Shown: in pieces, positions 24,478 through 32,564 of the stretch
Numbering within the stretch: the first letter of the stretch is position 1
How the letters are laid out: each line of letters begins with the position of its first letter
Source: Paenibacillus sp.
GTDB lineage: Bacteria; Bacillota; Bacilli; Paenibacillales; YIM-B00363
Assembly (NCBI RefSeq): GCF_031177825.1
Contig: NZ_JAPSKE010000030.1
Coordinates: forward strand, 6,521-67,860
Length of the DNA: 61,340 nt
Direction of reading: 5' to 3'
Position numbers and translations under genes: made by a program
Notes under the pieces: generated by a model
Database searches by the model: none
What the model was told of the DNA's origin: nothing
Seen by the model: the letters and a program-made list of their open reading frames with translations, nothing else

Positions 24478-26277
24478 ATGCGTTCGAGCATCAAGCTTCT
24501 ATTAGCCATATCGGTATTATCGGCTGGAATATACTCCGGAGCGGCCGTTCCCGAAGCGGAAGCCGCCGTACATTATCGCGACGTGAAATCGGAAGCCGCT
24601 TGGGCGCTGGCTCCCGTTGCCGAACTTGTACAACGCGGGATACTTACCGGGTACGACGACGGCTCCTTCCGTCCGAATCAGACCGTGTCCCGAATCGAGA
24701 CGATTACGGGAATTGTACGGATGATGGGAAAACAGGACCAGGCGGCGCAAGCGGCAGCTACCGCGAAGGATCTTCAGTCGTCCGACGCGAAGCTCATTTT
24801 CGAGAAGTACGAATGGGCCGTCGGGTATATCGCCGTCGCCGAAAAGAGCGGCTTGTTCGAGGAAGACGCGGTCAACCCTGCGGCGGGCGCGGAACGATGG
24901 TGGACGACGATGGCGCTCGTACGGGCCATGGGACTCGAACGGGAGGCGAAGCGGAGCATGAATACGGAGCTAGAATTCAACGATAGCAGCGACATCCCAG
25001 CGGAGGCCGTCGGTTACGTCGCCGTCGCGCTGGAGAAGGGGCTCGCGACGGGATACGACGACGACACGTTCCGCCCCAAGAGGAAGGTAAGCCGCGCGGA
25101 GTTCGCCGCGTTGTTGGATCGCGCCGGCAACATCGTTCCGATCGCCACGTCCGACCACGTCGAATTAACGGCGACGGTAAGCGCCGTCCAGGGCAATCTA
25201 GTAACGCTCACGAAGGACGGCGGGACGAATACGTTCGACGTCGGGCAAGACGCGACGATCGTTCGCGAAGGAGAGCTCGTCGGACTCGGTTCGATACGAG
25301 CGGGGGATCAGGTCTCCGCCGTGCTTCGCGGCATGAAGCTTGTACATATGAATGTCGACGAAGCGGCGCTTGACGCATCGAAGGAAGATCGGGGCGTCAT
25401 CGCCTCCCTCTCCCCCAGCCTCATCGCGATCGAAGCGAACGGGATCGTGACGCCATATCCCGTTGCCGATACCGTGACGATATTGCGCAACGCGCTGCCG
25501 GCGGATTGGAACGCATTGAAGGTCGGCGACGACGTTACCGTCGCGTTGACGGGCGGATCGGTCGCCCGCATCGAGGCTTCGAGCGCGGTCGCCCTGAACG
25601 GTCGAGCGACGGGAGTCGTATCGTCCGTTACCCCGACCCAGATCGCCATTACGGAAAACGGCCTCACGACCGCTTACCCCGTGAGCCGCGATTCGATCGT
25701 GGTCCTCAACAATTCGATCGGCGCATGGTCCGACGTGCAGCCGGGGGATCAAGTGACGGCGTTGATCTCGAACAATGAAGTGTATCACGTCAGCTTGACG
25801 AAGACGGCGGCCGTCTCGGGGGAATCGACCGGATTCGTTATTGCCGTATACGGCAAACAAATCGCCATCGCGTCGAACGGGCAAACGACCGTCTATCCGT
25901 ACGACGATCGCATCAACGTGGTTCGCGCCGGCAAGACGGCCGCCATCGCCGATATTAAACCCGGCGACGAAGTGCGATTGTCGCTGGTGGACCGGAACAT
26001 TATTTTGCTGTTCGTGACTACCCCTGTCGACGAAAAACCGTATTACACGATCGAAGGGACGTATCAAAGCCACTTGGAGTTCAACGGTTCGGTTACGGAA
26101 ATTACGATTTCCGTCGTGCAAGGCGGCGTTCCGATCCCTCGAACGTATAAGGTCAAGTCGGATGCCAATGTATTGATCGAGACGGGGATTACGAACAAGC
26201 CGAATTTTCTAGTCAATTATACGAAGGTAGAGTTGACCGTGGCGAACAATGAGGTCGCCCTCGTCGTGAAGAAATAA
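24478..26277 (+). CDS. S-layer homology domain protein with repeated beta modules
   Basis: A 599-residue secreted surface protein. A signal peptide ends near residue 29 (PEAEAAVHYRDV). SLH domains follow at about 30-80 (GILTGYDDGSFRPNQTVSRIE) and 160-215 (GLATGYDDDTFRPKRKVSRAEF), with a weaker one between. These bind pyruvylated secondary wall polymer. Residues about 225-520 hold four or five diverged repeats of roughly 70-75 residues, each with a pattern like I-A-I-x-x-N-G-x-x-T-x-Y-P and then G-D-x-V. An extended -10 (TGATATAAT, to 24436) lies upstream. Partner or substrate unknown. Confidence 0.88.
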   Translation: MRSSIKLLLAISVLSAGIYSGAAVPEAEAAVHYRDVKSEAAWALAPVAELVQRGILTGYDDGSFRPNQTVSRIETITGIVRMMGKQDQAAQAAATAKDLQSSDAKLIFEKYEWAVGYIAVAEKSGLFEEDAVNPAAGAERWWTTMALVRAMGLEREAKRSMNTELEFNDSSDIPAEAVGYVAVALEKGLATGYDDDTFRPKRKVSRAEFAALLDRAGNIVPIATSDHVELTATVSAVQGNLVTLTKDGGTNTFDVGQDATIVREGELVGLGSIRAGDQVSAVLRGMKLVHMNVDEAALDASKEDRGVIASLSPSLIAIEANGIVTPYPVADTVTILRNALPADWNALKVGDDVTVALTGGSVARIEASSAVALNGRATGVVSSVTPTQIAITENGLTTAYPVSRDSIVVLNNSIGAWSDVQPGDQVTALISNNEVYHVSLTKTAAVSGESTGFVIAVYGKQIAIASNGQTTVYPYDDRINVVRAGKTAAIADIKPGDEVRLSLVDRNIILLFVTTPVDEKPYYTIEGTYQSHLEFNGSVTEITISVVQGGVPIPRTYKVKSDANVLIETGITNKPNFLVNYTKVELTVANNEVALVVKK

Positions 26278-26306
26278 GCGGCGCCGTTTCCCTTTCCCTT
26301 TGCAAC

Positions 26307-26364
26307 CTGAAAAATCCCCTCCCGGCGACAACCGCGGTTGTCGACCGATGAGGGGATTTTTCAG
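26307..26364. terminator. Long bidirectional terminator
   Basis: Arms CTGAAAAATCCCCT (26307-26320) and AGGGGATTTTTCAG (26351-26364) are perfectly complementary, with an inner perfect palindrome at 26327-26342. It separates the convergent SLH and erpA genes. Confidence 0.88.
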
Positions 26365-26390
26365 CTATTCTTAACGGTGCGCGAGTTGCC

Positions 26391-26744
26391 TTAGCACTCG
26401 CCCGGCACGCCCGCCTCTTCCTTCGTCCGGAAGCTCGAGCCGCAGCCGCACGTCGCGATCGCGTTCGGATTATTCATCGTAAAGCCGCCGCCCATCGCAG
26501 ACTCCTTGTAGTCGATCTGCAAGCCGCGCAAATATTTGACGCTATCCTTCTCCATGACGACCTTCAAGCCGTTCAGCTCGAGCGTGTCGTCGGCTTCGGA
26601 CACCTCTTCGTCGATGCCCATGCCGTATGTGAAGCCGCTGCAGCCGCCCGTCTTCACGCCTAAGCGCAAATACGCGTCCGTCATTCCGTCCGCAGCCATC
26701 AATTGCTTGATCTTCTCCGATGCCAATTCGGAAATGTCGATCAT
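26391..26744 (-). CDS. Iron-sulfur cluster carrier (HesB/IscA/ErpA type, YutM-like)
   Basis: A 117-residue A-type carrier that moves Fe-S clusters from the SUF scaffold to target enzymes. The three family cysteines are present: Cys35 in GGCSGFTYGM and Cys99/Cys101 in CGCGSSF. The C-terminal tail is about 12 residues longer than usual and ends in an extra Cys. Promoter TTGAGC (26790-26795), 17 bases, TATACT (26767-26772) lies upstream. Divergent from the radical-SAM enzyme MqnE, which itself needs an Fe-S cluster. Confidence 0.92.
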   Translation of the reverse strand: MIDISELASEKIKQLMAADGMTDAYLRLGVKTGGCSGFTYGMGIDEEVSEADDTLELNGLKVVMEKDSVKYLRGLQIDYKESAMGGGFTMNNPNAIATCGCGSSFRTKEEAGVPGEC

Positions 26745-26808
26745 TGGAAAGCACCTCCTTCCTTATAGTATACAACTCCGAACCCGAGCGCTCAAGGGAA
26801 GTACAAAT

Positions 26809-26826
26809 TTGTGAAAAATGTCACAT
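26809..26826. promoter_or_regulatory. Palindrome TGTGA-N6-TCACA between erpA and mqnE (Fnr/Rex-like)
   Basis: TTGTGAA-AAAT-GTCACAT. The inner TGTGA (26810-26814) and TCACA (26821-26825), spaced by 6 bases, match the Fnr/Crp consensus exactly; it is also 16 of 18 to a Rex site. The centre falls about 57 bases upstream of the predicted erpA start and about 71 upstream of the predicted mqnE start. Confidence 0.55.
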
Positions 26827-26853
26827 ATTAAGCCCGTTTCCCTCTTCTCGATA

Positions 26854-26882
26854 TTGCCGGGTCGAATCAACAGGTTTATAAT
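26854..26882 (+). promoter_or_regulatory. Sigma-A promoter of mqnE
   Basis: TTGCCG (26854-26859), a 17-base spacer, TATAAT (26877-26882). The predicted leader is about 40 bases, with AAGGAGG before ATG 26927. Confidence 0.75.
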
Positions 26883-26926
26883 AGATTGAGCTTTGCTAGA
26901 GTGCGGACATAAGGAGGAATCAACCC

Positions 26927-28027
26927 ATGAGCACGCTCGTTGCGGGTATGGACAAGCGCATGGCCGCGATTGCGGAGAAAGTGCAGAACGGCGTACGGCT
27001 GTCCATCGAGGACGGCCTCTACTTATATGAAACGAACGACATATTGACCTTAGGTCAACTGGCGAATCAGGTCAATCAGCGCAAGAACGGCAACAAGGTG
27101 TACTTCATCGAAAACATGACCCTCTACTTCACCAACGTGTGCGAAGCGCATTGCGCGTTCTGCAACTATCGCCGCGACCCCGGCGAAGACGGGGCCTTCA
27201 CGCTCTCGCCGGAGGAAGTGATCGCCTTCGCGGAACAGCATTACCACCCGGGCGTTCGCGAGTTCCACATCACCGGCGGCCATAACAATACGGTGCCGTT
27301 CCAGTATTACGTCGATTCCGTGCGCGCGCTCAAAACCCGTTTCCCGGACGTGACGGTGAAGGCGTACACGGGGGCGGAGATCGAGTTTTTCTCGAGACTG
27401 AGCGGCATGAGCTTTACGGACGTCCTCCTGACGCTGAAGGAAGCCGGCCTCGGCACGCTGACGGGCGGCGGCGCGGAAATATTGTCCGAGCGCTATCGCA
27501 AGAAGATGTCCGTCGACAAGGCGACGACCGACCAGTGGCTCGAGGTGCACCGCGCCGCGCATAAGATCGGCATGAAGACGCACGCCACGATGCTGTACGG
27601 CTCGATCGAGACGATCGAAGAGCGGATGCAGCATATGGCCTATTTGCGCGAGCTTCAGGACGAGACGAACGGCTTTATGGTGTTTATCCCGCTCGCGGTG
27701 CAGCCCAAGTCGCGCAGCGCCGGCATCAAGCGGCGAACGTCCGCGTTCGAGGATATGCGCATGATCGCGATATCGCGTCTCATGCTCGACAACTTCCCGC
27801 ATATCAAGGCGTATTTCATCAATATCGGCACGCAGCTGACGCAGATGGCGCTGACGTTCGGCGCTTCCGACGTGCACGGCACGCTCGTGAAGGAGCGCAT
27901 CAGCCACGCCGCGGGAGCGACGTCCGCCGAAGGCCTTACGCGCGAAGAGCTCGTCTGGTTGATCCAAGGCGCCGGCCGCACGGCCGTCGAACGGGATACG
28001 TTTTACAACGAAATCAAAGTGTATTAA
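26927..28027 (+). CDS. mqnE: Aminofutalosine synthase, radical SAM (MqnE)
   Basis: A 366-residue radical SAM enzyme of the futalosine menaquinone route: it joins SAM-derived adenosyl radical to the enolpyruvyl of 3-(1-carboxyvinyl)oxybenzoate. The CX3CX2C cluster motif is Cys72-Cys76-Cys79 (CEAHCAFC). EFHITGGHNN, AYTGAEIEFF and the HATMLYGSIET block fit the MqnE/MqnC/CofH family. NGFMVFIPLAVQP favours MqnE over MqnC. No other mqn gene is in the window. The product feeds the quinone pool used by SDH and NDH-2 here. Confidence 0.82.
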   Translation: MSTLVAGMDKRMAAIAEKVQNGVRLSIEDGLYLYETNDILTLGQLANQVNQRKNGNKVYFIENMTLYFTNVCEAHCAFCNYRRDPGEDGAFTLSPEEVIAFAEQHYHPGVREFHITGGHNNTVPFQYYVDSVRALKTRFPDVTVKAYTGAEIEFFSRLSGMSFTDVLLTLKEAGLGTLTGGGAEILSERYRKKMSVDKATTDQWLEVHRAAHKIGMKTHATMLYGSIETIEERMQHMAYLRELQDETNGFMVFIPLAVQPKSRSAGIKRRTSAFEDMRMIAISRLMLDNFPHIKAYFINIGTQLTQMALTFGASDVHGTLVKERISHAAGATSAEGLTREELVWLIQGAGRTAVERDTFYNEIKVY

Positions 28028-28093
28028 TTCGGGTATCACCGAAAACTATAGATATTCAAGTGTCCGCGTTACGGTCAAGAAAGGAAGCTATTC

Positions 28094-29155
28094 ATGCGAA
28101 ATATCGTTATTCTCGGCGGAGGCTACGGCGGATTCACCGTCGCCACCGAATTGCTGCAGGACCGTCTTCCGGACGATTGCCGCCTAACGTTGATCGACCG
28201 CATGCCCTTCCAAGGGTTGAAGACGGAATATTACGCCCTCGCGGCGGGTACCGTCTCGGATCTCGCGCTTCGCGTCGCCTTCCCGGTCGATCCCCGCCTC
28301 TTCATGAAATACGGCGAAGTGATCGCCGTCGATCTCGAAGCGAAGCGCGTATTGATGGAGAACGAAGACCCGATCGAATACGATCTCCTCGTCATCGCCC
28401 TCGGCTGCGTCGACAAGTATCACGGCATCCCCGGCGCGGAGGAGTTCTCGTGCAGCATTCAGACGTTCTCGTCGAGTCGGAGAACGTATCAACAAGTCAA
28501 CGACGTGAAGCCGTACGGCCAAGTGTCGATCGTCGGCGGGGGGCTAAGCGGGGTCGAAGTCGCGGCCGAGCTGCGGGAAAGCCGCCCGGATCTGAACATC
28601 CGCATCCTCGACCGCGGACCGAGCGTGCTGTCGGCGTTCCCGGGCAAGGCGCAGGACTACGTCCGTTCCTGGTTCCTCGAGCACGACGTGGAGATGCGAG
28701 GCCATGTGGCCATCTCCCGTCTGGAGCAAGGCGTCATCTACGATCGGGACGCCGTGATCGACACGGACGTGACCGTATGGACCGCAGGCATTCAGCCGAG
28801 TCCGATCGTGCAGCGGCTGCCGGGCGCCAAGGATAACATCGGACGACTGGTGCTGACCGAACATTATTATCTCCCCGACGACGATAACGTCTTCGTCGTC
28901 GGCGATTGCGCGAGCCTGCCGTTCGCGCCGAGCGGACAAGCCGCGGAAGCGCAAGGCAAGCAGGTCGCGGAAATTATCCGCGCCCGGCTGCGCGGCGAAA
29001 GCGTACGGCTGAAGCAAATTAAGCTGAAGGGCGTTCTCGGCTCGCTCGGCAAGAAGGCCGGCTTCGGCGTCATGGGCCGCACGACGTTGATGGGCCGCGT
29101 ACCGCGCCTCCTGAAGAGTGGCGTGCTCTGGATGTCCAAGGTGCATATCGGGTAA
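28094..29155 (+). CDS. NDH-2-like FAD-dependent oxidoreductase (YutJ-like)
   Basis: A 353-residue flavoprotein: FAD motif IVILGGGYGGFTVA at residues 4-17, NAD(P) motif VSIVGGGLSGVEVAAEL near 138, and NVFVVGDCASL near 266. It is shorter than the 397-residue NDH-2 in this window and lacks an obvious C-terminal membrane helix. It belongs with the YutJ branch, whose quinone and donor use are less well defined. GGAAG lies before ATG 28094. Its stop is 1 base from the stop of convergent yuzB, the same neighbourhood as in B. subtilis. Confidence 0.88.
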   Translation: MRNIVILGGGYGGFTVATELLQDRLPDDCRLTLIDRMPFQGLKTEYYALAAGTVSDLALRVAFPVDPRLFMKYGEVIAVDLEAKRVLMENEDPIEYDLLVIALGCVDKYHGIPGAEEFSCSIQTFSSSRRTYQQVNDVKPYGQVSIVGGGLSGVEVAAELRESRPDLNIRILDRGPSVLSAFPGKAQDYVRSWFLEHDVEMRGHVAISRLEQGVIYDRDAVIDTDVTVWTAGIQPSPIVQRLPGAKDNIGRLVLTEHYYLPDDDNVFVVGDCASLPFAPSGQAAEAQGKQVAEIIRARLRGESVRLKQIKLKGVLGSLGKKAGFGVMGRTTLMGRVPRLLKSGVLWMSKVHIG

Positions 29156-29156
29156 A

Positions 29157-29420
29157 TTAATCGAGCGGCAGGTCGGCGAACGGGTCGATCTCCGCTTCGT
29201 TTAATTTTTGGACGATTTTCTCGTAGAGCGCCTCGGCGGTTTCGGCCGCGACGATTTCGCCGTCGACCAGAACGTACGGCTCCAGGTAGCACATGCCGCA
29301 GTTGCCGAGACAGCCGTATTCGATCGTCTCGACGTCGGGCCGCTCTTCTTCGAGCCGGCGCAAGATCGCATCCGTCCCGTGGTGCATGTTGTTCGTGCAA
29401 AATTCGACCAAGCGATTCAT
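29157..29420 (-). CDS. YuzB-family protein (DUF1450)
   Basis: An 87-residue protein starting MNRLVEFCTNNMHHG. Cysteines at 8, 37, 41 and 44 (YGCLGNCGMCY) could bind metal or a cluster, like a thioredoxin-fold ferredoxin fragment. The family is of unknown function and sits with yutJ and yutI in Bacillales, as here. ATG 29420 is the family start; the longer open frame upstream is not supported. Transcribed divergently from the Nfu-like gene. Confidence 0.88.
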   Translation of the reverse strand: MNRLVEFCTNNMHHGTDAILRRLEEERPDVETIEYGCLGNCGMCYLEPYVLVDGEIVAAETAEALYEKIVQKLNEAEIDPFADLPLD

Positions 29421-29436
29421 AAGAGGCCACGCTCCG

Positions 29437-29465
29437 TTTAACTTTCTTGCGTTTTGTAATATAAT
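29437..29465 (+). promoter_or_regulatory. Promoter of the Nfu-like gene
   Basis: TTTAAC (29437-29442), a 17-base spacer, TATAAT (29460-29465). Transcription would begin near 29472, which favours the AAGGAG at 29476-29481 and ATG 29491 as the working start pair. Confidence 0.6.
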
Positions 29466-29490
29466 ATAGGAGGAAAAGGAGATGATTTCA

Positions 29491-29736
29491 ATGACGACGA
29501 ACACCGATGAAAAAATGTACGACGAAGTGCTCGAGGTGTTGGATAAATTGCGTCCGTTCCTGCAGCGCGACGGCGGCGACGTAGAACTCGTGGAAATCGA
29601 GGACGGCATCGTGAAGCTTCGCTTGATGGGCGCATGCGGCAGCTGCCCGAGCTCGACGATCACGCTGAAAGCGGGCATCGAACGCGCCCTTACGGAAGAG
29701 ATCGAAGGCGTTAAGGAAGTTATGCAAGTATTTTAA
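29491..29736 (+). CDS. NifU-like Fe-S scaffold/carrier (Nfu, YutI-like)
   Basis: An 81-residue Nfu domain that holds and delivers [4Fe-4S] clusters. The CxxC pair is Cys49/Cys52 in GACGSCPSSTITLKAGIE, the family signature. KLRPFLQRDGGDVELVEI is the typical N-terminal block. An in-frame ATG at 29482 would add three residues. ATG 29491 is preferred because AAGGAG lies 9 bases upstream and the predicted transcript start is close. Its own promoter and terminator make it monocistronic. Confidence 0.93.
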   Translation: MTTNTDEKMYDEVLEVLDKLRPFLQRDGGDVELVEIEDGIVKLRLMGACGSCPSSTITLKAGIERALTEEIEGVKEVMQVF

Positions 29737-29753
29737 CCCGATCTTATCTCAAG

Positions 29754-29791
29754 AAAACCTGACGGCCCTTGCGGCGCGTCAGGTTTTTTTT
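29754..29791. terminator. Terminator shared by the Nfu-like gene and the SDR gene
   Basis: Perfect arms AAAACCTGACG (29754-29764) and CGTCAGGTTTT (29777-29787), with a T run to 29791 and an A run on the left. Confidence 0.88.
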
Positions 29792-29793
29792 CG

Positions 29794-30588
29794 TTACGGG
29801 ATGTAGTTTCGGATCGGATCGAAGCCTCCGGTCACCTCGATCACGTTGCCGGTCACGTAATCCGACGCCGGATCGCACAGGAACGCCACGACGCGCGCGA
29901 CGTCTCCGCCCGCGCCCGGCCGCTGCCCCGGCGATTCCGGATCGGCGAGCCCGCGGACGTCCTCGATGCCCATCTCCTTATGCGCTCCGCGAATGTCCCC
30001 CGGGCATATCATGTTCACCGTGATGCCGGAAGCCGCCTCCTCGACGGCGAGCGTCTTCGTCAGAGAGACGAGACCGACCTTCGCCGCGGCGTAAGCCGCT
30101 CGGTGAGGCCAGCCTCTCGCTTCGGCGGCGCGACCGAAGCCGAAGTGCACGATGCGCCCCCACCTGCGCTCCCGCATGCCCGGAATGACGAGCCGGTCGA
30201 GCCGCATCGGGCCGAGCAGATTGCCCTGCATCAGCGCCTCGGCTTCTTCCTCCGCGTAGTCCGCGAAGCGCCGGCGCTCCCGGATGAACGGCCCGGCGTT
30301 GTTCACGAGGATGTCGACGCCGGCGCCCAGCTCGCGCTCGACGTCGGCGACGAGCCGTTGGGGCGCCGCCGGGTCGGCCACATCGGCGCGAATCGCGGCC
30401 GCTCGTACGCCCGCCGCCCGCAGCCGCTCGACGAGCTCCGCCGCGTCCGCCTCGCTTCGGACGTAGTTGACGGCGACGTTGCAGCCGAGCGCCGCCAGCT
30501 CGAGCGCCGTCATGCGTCCGAGTCCCCGGGCGCTCCCCGTGACGAGCGCCGTCCTGCCTGCGAGCGGCTTCCCCGTTCGCGATTCCAT
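29794..30588 (-). CDS. SDR-family oxidoreductase (FabG-like)
   Basis: A 264-residue NAD(P)-dependent short-chain dehydrogenase. The cofactor motif TGSARGLGR is near residue 17, NNAG near 98 and the catalytic YAAAK near 167. The fold and length are standard. The residue after beta-2 (NYVRS) includes Arg, which favours NADPH. The substrate is unknown; 3-ketoacyl reductase or sugar-alcohol oxidation are equally possible. Next to the HEPN-type gene with a 42-base gap. Confidence 0.85.
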   Translation of the reverse strand: MESRTGKPLAGRTALVTGSARGLGRMTALELAALGCNVAVNYVRSEADAAELVERLRAAGVRAAAIRADVADPAAPQRLVADVERELGAGVDILVNNAGPFIRERRRFADYAEEEAEALMQGNLLGPMRLDRLVIPGMRERRWGRIVHFGFGRAAEARGWPHRAAYAAAKVGLVSLTKTLAVEEAASGITVNMICPGDIRGAHKEMGIEDVRGLADPESPGQRPGAGGDVARVVAFLCDPASDYVTGNVIEVTGGFDPIRNYIP

Positions 30589-30630
30589 TCACGATCCCTC
30601 CCGCGGAGATAAGGTGTCGGCGCGTCTCGC

Positions 30631-31326
30631 TTACGCGCGCTTGTCGCAGTACTGCAGCACCGCGTGCAGCGACTCGCCGGCCATCGCGTAGCCCGCTTGC
30701 AGCATCGCCACGTTGCGGCGCAAATCCTCGATCGGCGTTCTCGGGTCGCGCGGACGAAGCCGCAGCCGTCCGTCTTCGTCGAGCAGCTCCGTGTTGATCG
30801 CATGCACCTCGTGGTTGCGCATCAACCGAAGATCCCGGACCGGCTCGCGGTATTTGTTCCGCGTCTCGTCGAGCCGCCGAAGCAGCTCGGGCTCGGCGCG
30901 CGCTTCGCGCATGCACCGAAGCACCGTAAAATACGAATACCGCTCCTTCACTCGCTCCGCGTGCAGTCCGAAGATGTCGTTCATGAACGAGCCGAGCTTG
31001 TCCAACACCGAGAAGACGCGGATGAACGCGTTCTTATAGAAATATAGATGCCTGCGGAAATCCGTTCGCTCCTCCGGTCCCATCTCTTCCATGTAATCGT
31101 GTTGCACCCGCTCGGCGAAGTGGATCGCGCAATGCACGCTCTGCTCCAGCTCGTCGAACGACGAAGCGAGGCTCTTCATCCAAGCGACCAGCGTCTGCGC
31201 CCGTCCGGCTTGTTCCCCGCCGCGGAGCTTGCCGTATTTGATCGCCAGCTCGTTCGTCAGCGCAAGAATGTCCCGCATCTGGGCGTCGTCGGTTCTCGGC
31301 GGCTCGTCGCACATTTTCCGAAGCAT
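30631..31326 (-). CDS. HEPN-domain-like protein (Cthe_2314-like)
   Basis: A 231-residue all-helical protein with no membrane segment. Residues about 55-135 hold a helical pair (HCAIHFAERVQHDYMEE..FYKNAFIRVFSVLDKLGSFMNDIFGLH). RLMRNHEVHAI near 187 fits the HEPN R-x4-6-H style signature. I associate it with the Cthe_2314 HEPN family by pattern memory. Many HEPN proteins are RNases in toxin or defence modules, but no antitoxin-like nucleotidyltransferase lies nearby. Confidence 0.65.
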   Translation of the reverse strand: MLRKMCDEPPRTDDAQMRDILALTNELAIKYGKLRGGEQAGRAQTLVAWMKSLASSFDELEQSVHCAIHFAERVQHDYMEEMGPEERTDFRRHLYFYKNAFIRVFSVLDKLGSFMNDIFGLHAERVKERYSYFTVLRCMREARAEPELLRRLDETRNKYREPVRDLRLMRNHEVHAINTELLDEDGRLRLRPRDPRTPIEDLRRNVAMLQAGYAMAGESLHAVLQYCDKRA

Positions 31327-31378
31327 GCTCTTCCCATTCTCCCCTTCCTGCAGCGTTATGCCCGAAGGGCGTTCGGCG

Positions 31379-32308
31379 TCAGCGCCGATCCGCCCGTCCG
31401 GCTTCCCAAACCGTAATGCTTAAGTAGCTTAACACCGCGAACAACACCGATATGATCATCGTATGCAGCAGCGTCCCGAGCACATAGCTGTCCGTGCCCG
31501 CCAGCGCCATCAGCAGGCCGCCGCTAAGCACTTGCGCGACGACGAGGACGAGCGACCACATCGCCCCGTTCGAGATGTCCCGCCGCGACGCGTACGCGCG
31601 CCAGGTGTACAGCGCGAGCGCGAGGACGACCGCGAACAACAGGTAAGCGGCGGTCCGGTGGGTGAACGCGACCGCCGTCGCCCCTTCGAGCGCGGACGGG
31701 ACGACTTGTCCGTTGCACAGCGGGAACCCCGCGCAGCCGCCGCCCGAGTCGGTGTGGCTCGTGTACGCCCCCGTATAGACGACGACGTACGAGTACAGTG
31801 TCGTCAACCATACCGCAAGACGAAACCCGCCGGACACCGGCCGGACCGCTTCGATCGACCGGTCGCCTCTAAAGTATGCTCTTACCGACGTGACTGTCAG
31901 CAGCGTAAGCGTGAAGGCGAGCAGCGAAATGCCGAAGTGCAGGGCGAGAATCGCGTCGGACTGCGGATTCATCACCTGCGCGGCGCCGAGTCCGGCTTGC
32001 AGCACCGTGAACAAGAGCGCGCCGGTCGAATACAGCCTCGGCGCGCGGCGAGGGACGCGAAGGAACACCGCGATCGCCGCCGCCAAGATCAACAGCCCGA
32101 CGACGCCGCTGACGACCCTGTGGCTGTATTCGATAATCGACGTAATCGTATAATCCGGTACGAATTTGCCGTTGCACAGCGGCCAGTCGTCGCCGCAGCC
32201 GCGGCCGGACTCCGTCTGCGTGACCGTAGCGCCCATCAACAAGACGAGAAACATTCCGATACACGCCGCGAGCGCGAGCGCGCGAACCGCGCTTCCACCT
32301 TTTCTCAT
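31379..32308 (-). CDS. ctaA: Heme A synthase CtaA (COX15 family)
   Basis: A 309-residue membrane enzyme that oxidises the C8 methyl of heme O to the formyl of heme A for aa3-type oxidase. It has eight hydrophobic segments in two similar halves. Histidines occur at expected ligand positions (EYSHRVVSG near 60, ALHFGIS near 123, FTHRTAAY near 216, LLHTMI near 278). Cys pairs lie in the extracytoplasmic loops (CGDDWPLCNG; CAGFPLCNG). With ctaB and sco elsewhere in the window it points to cytochrome aa3. Confidence 0.93.
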   Translation of the reverse strand: MRKGGSAVRALALAACIGMFLVLLMGATVTQTESGRGCGDDWPLCNGKFVPDYTITSIIEYSHRVVSGVVGLLILAAAIAVFLRVPRRAPRLYSTGALLFTVLQAGLGAAQVMNPQSDAILALHFGISLLAFTLTLLTVTSVRAYFRGDRSIEAVRPVSGGFRLAVWLTTLYSYVVVYTGAYTSHTDSGGGCAGFPLCNGQVVPSALEGATAVAFTHRTAAYLLFAVVLALALYTWRAYASRRDISNGAMWSLVLVVAQVLSGGLLMALAGTDSYVLGTLLHTMIISVLFAVLSYLSITVWEAGRADRR

Positions 32309-32337
32309 TATGCATAACTCCCGTAATCATAAGATTG

Positions 32338-32355
32338 GCAAAGCGTCCGCTTTGC
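32338..32355. promoter_or_regulatory. Perfect 18-base inverted repeat upstream of ctaA
   Basis: GCAAAGCG-TC-CGCTTTGC lies 30 bases before the ctaA start, in its leader or promoter zone. On the plus strand it is followed by GTTTTATC. It may be an operator or a hairpin; no transcript for it to end is visible on the plus strand. Confidence 0.45.
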
Positions 32356-32498
32356 GTTTTATCACTGCCAATTATATCGGTTCGACAGGCGAAACGCCAT
32401 TTCCCGACTCTGAACTTTGTATGAACTCCCGCAAATTTGCCCGAATAGCGAACGATCCGGTACGTCGATCGGCGTTAAGCTTCCGCTTGACGAAACGT

Positions 32499-32544
32499 CA
32501 AAAAAGACCGCCCCAAGGGCAAAACAGCCCTCAAAGACGGTCTT
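32499..32544 (-). terminator. Terminator of the thioredoxin-like gene
   Basis: Arms AAGACCG (32504-32510) and CGGTCTT (32538-32544), with an inner AGGGC/GCCCT stem. On the minus strand it is followed by TTTTTTGACG. Confidence 0.75.
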
Positions 32545-32564
32545 CCTCTACAACCTAGCCGACC

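Noticed and set aside
29794..31326. HEPN-type and SDR genes as a toxin-antitoxin pair
   Set aside because: The SDR is a full metabolic enzyme and not an antitoxin type; the 42-base gap lacks the usual overlap.
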